The translations under genes and the position numbers were made by a program. From NCBI GenBank assembly GCA_021812865.1, contig JAKAMP010000072.1:1-9292 (forward strand): a DNA stretch of 9,292 nt. The letters run 5' to 3'. The notes below the pieces were generated by a model, which worked only from the letters and a program-made list of their open reading frames with translations, was not told where the DNA came from and did no database searches. This DNA comes from Bacteroidota bacterium. GTDB lineage: Bacteria > Bacteroidota > Bacteroidia > Bacteroidales > JAAYUG01. Within the stretch, counting starts at the first letter, position 1, and each line of letters starts with the position of its first letter. Of this stretch, positions 8,091 through 9,292 are shown one piece after another.

Positions 8091-8951
8091 ATGAGACAGC
8101 TTAAGATAACCAAATCCATCACAAACCGTGAAAGTGCATCTTTAGACAAGTACCTTCAGGAAATTGGAAAAGAAGAACTCATCACCGTTGAAGAAGAAGT
8201 TGAATTGGCACAACGCATCAAGAAGGGCGACAGGGCTGCACTCGAAAAGCTCACCCGTGCCAATTTGAGGTTCGTGGTATCGGTAGCCAAGCAATACCAG
8301 AACCAGGGACTTAGCCTTCCCGACCTTATCAACGAAGGCAATCTCGGTCTGATCAAAGCCGCTGAAAAATTTGACGAAACCCGTGGCTTTAAATTCATTT
8401 CCTATGCTGTATGGTGGATCAGGCAGTCCATTCTCCAGGCCTTGGCCGAACAGTCGAGGATCGTCCGCCTGCCCCTGAATCAGGTGGGCTCCCTGAACAA
8501 GATCAATAAGGCCTTTGCCCGCTTCGAACAGGAATACGAACGCACTCCTTCGCCCGAAGAGCTTTCCGATGCCCTTGAACTTCCCAAGGAAAAGATTGCC
8601 GATACCCTCAGAGTGTCCGGCCGCCACGTTTCGGTAGATGCTCCCTTTGTTGAAGGAGAAGACAACAGCCTGCTCGATGTGCTGGTGAACAACGATTCGC
8701 CCATAGCCGACAGGGAACTCATCAAGGAAAGCCTATGTACTGAGATTGAACGCTCGCTTTCAACCCTCACCGAAAGGGAAAGGGATATTATCAAGTATTT
8801 CTTTGGCATTGGCCAGCAGGAAATGACCCTCGAGGAAATTGGCGACCGATTTGGATTGACCCGCGAAAGGGTTCGCCAGATCAAGGAGAAGGCTATCCGC
8901 AGGTTGCGCCATACTTCAAGAAGCAAATTGCTGAAAAGCTACCTTGGTTAA
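8091..8951 (+). CDS. rpoD: Primary RNA polymerase sigma factor (sigma-70 family, RpoD/SigA)
   Basis: 286 residues, the compact primary sigma form characteristic of Bacteroidota; region 1.1 and the large non-conserved region of E. coli RpoD are absent. Region 1.2 (about 16-48, [20 protein letters not shown]) is followed by region 2 (about 50-120). Region 2 includes the core-binding and -10-melting motifs [13 protein letters not shown] and [20 protein letters not shown]. Region 3 lies at about 130-208, and region 4 (about 222-275) has the helix-turn-helix [20 protein letters not shown]. The protein directs core polymerase to housekeeping promoters, which in this phylum have TTTG and TAnnTTTG boxes. 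The start [19 protein letters not shown] is the N-terminus usually seen in the phylum. No Shine-Dalgarno sequence is visible, as is common there. It is monocistronic, between two terminators. Confidence 0.96.
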   Translation: MRQLKITKSITNRESASLDKYLQEIGKEELITVEEEVELAQRIKKGDRAALEKLTRANLRFVVSVAKQYQNQGLSLPDLINEGNLGLIKAAEKFDETRGFKFISYAVWWIRQSILQALAEQSRIVRLPLNQVGSLNKINKAFARFEQEYERTPSPEELSDALELPKEKIADTLRVSGRHVSVDAPFVEGEDNSLLDVLVNNDSPIADRELIKESLCTEIERSLSTLTERERDIIKYFFGIGQQEMTLEEIGDRFGLTRERVRQIKEKAIRRLRHTSRSKLLKSYLG

Positions 8952-8960
8952 AAAAATTAA

Positions 8961-8985
8961 AGAACCTGCTCCGGCAGGTTTTTTT
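8961..8985 (+). terminator. Intrinsic terminator of rpoD, possibly bidirectional with uvrB
   Basis: A 7-bp perfect stem AACCTGC/GCAGGTT (8963-8969 with 8974-8980) closes a TCCG tetraloop and runs into seven T residues (8979-8985), 11 bases after the rpoD stop. Read on the minus strand the same stem is followed by CTTTAATTTTTT, so it could also stop transcripts arriving from uvrB. No other terminator is visible between the two convergent genes. Confidence 0.92.
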
Positions 8986-9028
8986 ATGCCTGCCCATCAT
9001 CATGAGAGTCTAACTTTCGGGAAGGAGA

Positions 9029-9292
9029 TCATGATTTCTCTTTCAGCATCTTTTCCAGCCCATACATTTCATCACGCATCCTGGCTGCCTCTATGAAGTT
9101 CAGTTCCTTTGCCGCACTTTCCATAGCTTTGCGCGTGCGTTCAATGGCTTTTTCCAGGGCTGTTTTGCTCATCAGGTGAACCACAGGATCTGCAGCCACA
9201 TCAACATTTTCAGGCTCAATATAGGCTTTTTCCTTAGGATTCTCTTCTTTTTCACCCATAATCGACCGGAAGGCTTTCACTACCTGTTGCGG
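9029..9292 (-). CDS. uvrB: UvrABC system protein B, C-terminal end (5' part outside window)
   Basis: 87 residues are visible and the frame is open to the window edge. UvrB is the helicase-like damage-verification subunit of bacterial nucleotide excision repair; it is loaded by UvrA and recruits UvrC. The part here starts with PQQVVKAFRSIMGEKEE, continues to a linker ending VDVAADPVVHLMSK, and ends with the UVR domain (LEKAIERTRKAMESAAKELN, then FIEAARMRDEM), the helical hairpin that binds UvrC. UvrC also has a UVR motif, but there it is internal rather than at the C-terminus, and the preceding linker resembles Bacteroidota UvrB. The nuclease and helicase domains lie beyond the window. It converges on rpoD with 77 bases between the stops. 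Confidence 0.88.
   Translation of the reverse strand, partial: PQQVVKAFRSIMGEKEENPKEKAYIEPENVDVAADPVVHLMSKTALEKAIERTRKAMESAAKELNFIEAARMRDEMYGLEKMLKEKS

Overview
The window looks like ordinary chromosomal DNA from a member of the Bacteroidota (Bacteroidetes), probably Bacteroidales or a close relative. The evidence is a 286-residue primary sigma factor with no region 1.1 and the N-terminus typical of this phylum, a GyrB ending in the phylum's usual C-terminus, weak or absent Shine-Dalgarno sequences, and an exported WD40 protein with a tail I associate with this group. By eye the GC content is moderate (mid-40s percent). I see no insertion sequence, phage gene, tRNA, rRNA or CRISPR array. No gap between genes exceeds about 150 bases.

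Layout, left to right. (1) The 3' two thirds of gyrB (+), closed by a strong intrinsic terminator. (2) Just behind it, a two-gene + strand unit: an AlkD-type DNA glycosylase with all its active-site residues, and a flavodoxin-fold NAD(P)H quinone oxidoreductase. (3) Two minus-strand genes: a left-handed beta-helix acyltransferase resembling the GlmU C-terminal domain, and an exported protein of unknown function that looks like a small outer-membrane barrel. (4) Divergent from these, an exported seven-bladed WD40 propeller protein (+). (5) dapF (-), divergent from (6) a DegP/HtrA-type periplasmic protease (+) with its own terminator. (7) rpoD (+) with its terminator, convergent with (8) the 3' end of uvrB (-), which runs off the window.

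Functionally this is mostly housekeeping: DNA topology (gyrB), DNA repair (AlkD homologue, uvrB), transcription (rpoD), lysine and peptidoglycan precursor synthesis (dapF), and envelope quality control (HtrA). A few lineage-specific envelope genes are mixed in. Three clear stem-loop and T-run terminators mark unit ends after gyrB, the protease and rpoD.

I did not find a convincing undescribed system. The points most worth a second look are the repeat-built Asn/Gly-rich linker in GyrB, the terminator-to-start arrangement before the AlkD homologue, the WD40 propeller with its charged helical tail and uncertain start, the unknown exported protein, and the small palindromes and promoter-like sequence in the WD40-dapF intergenic region.
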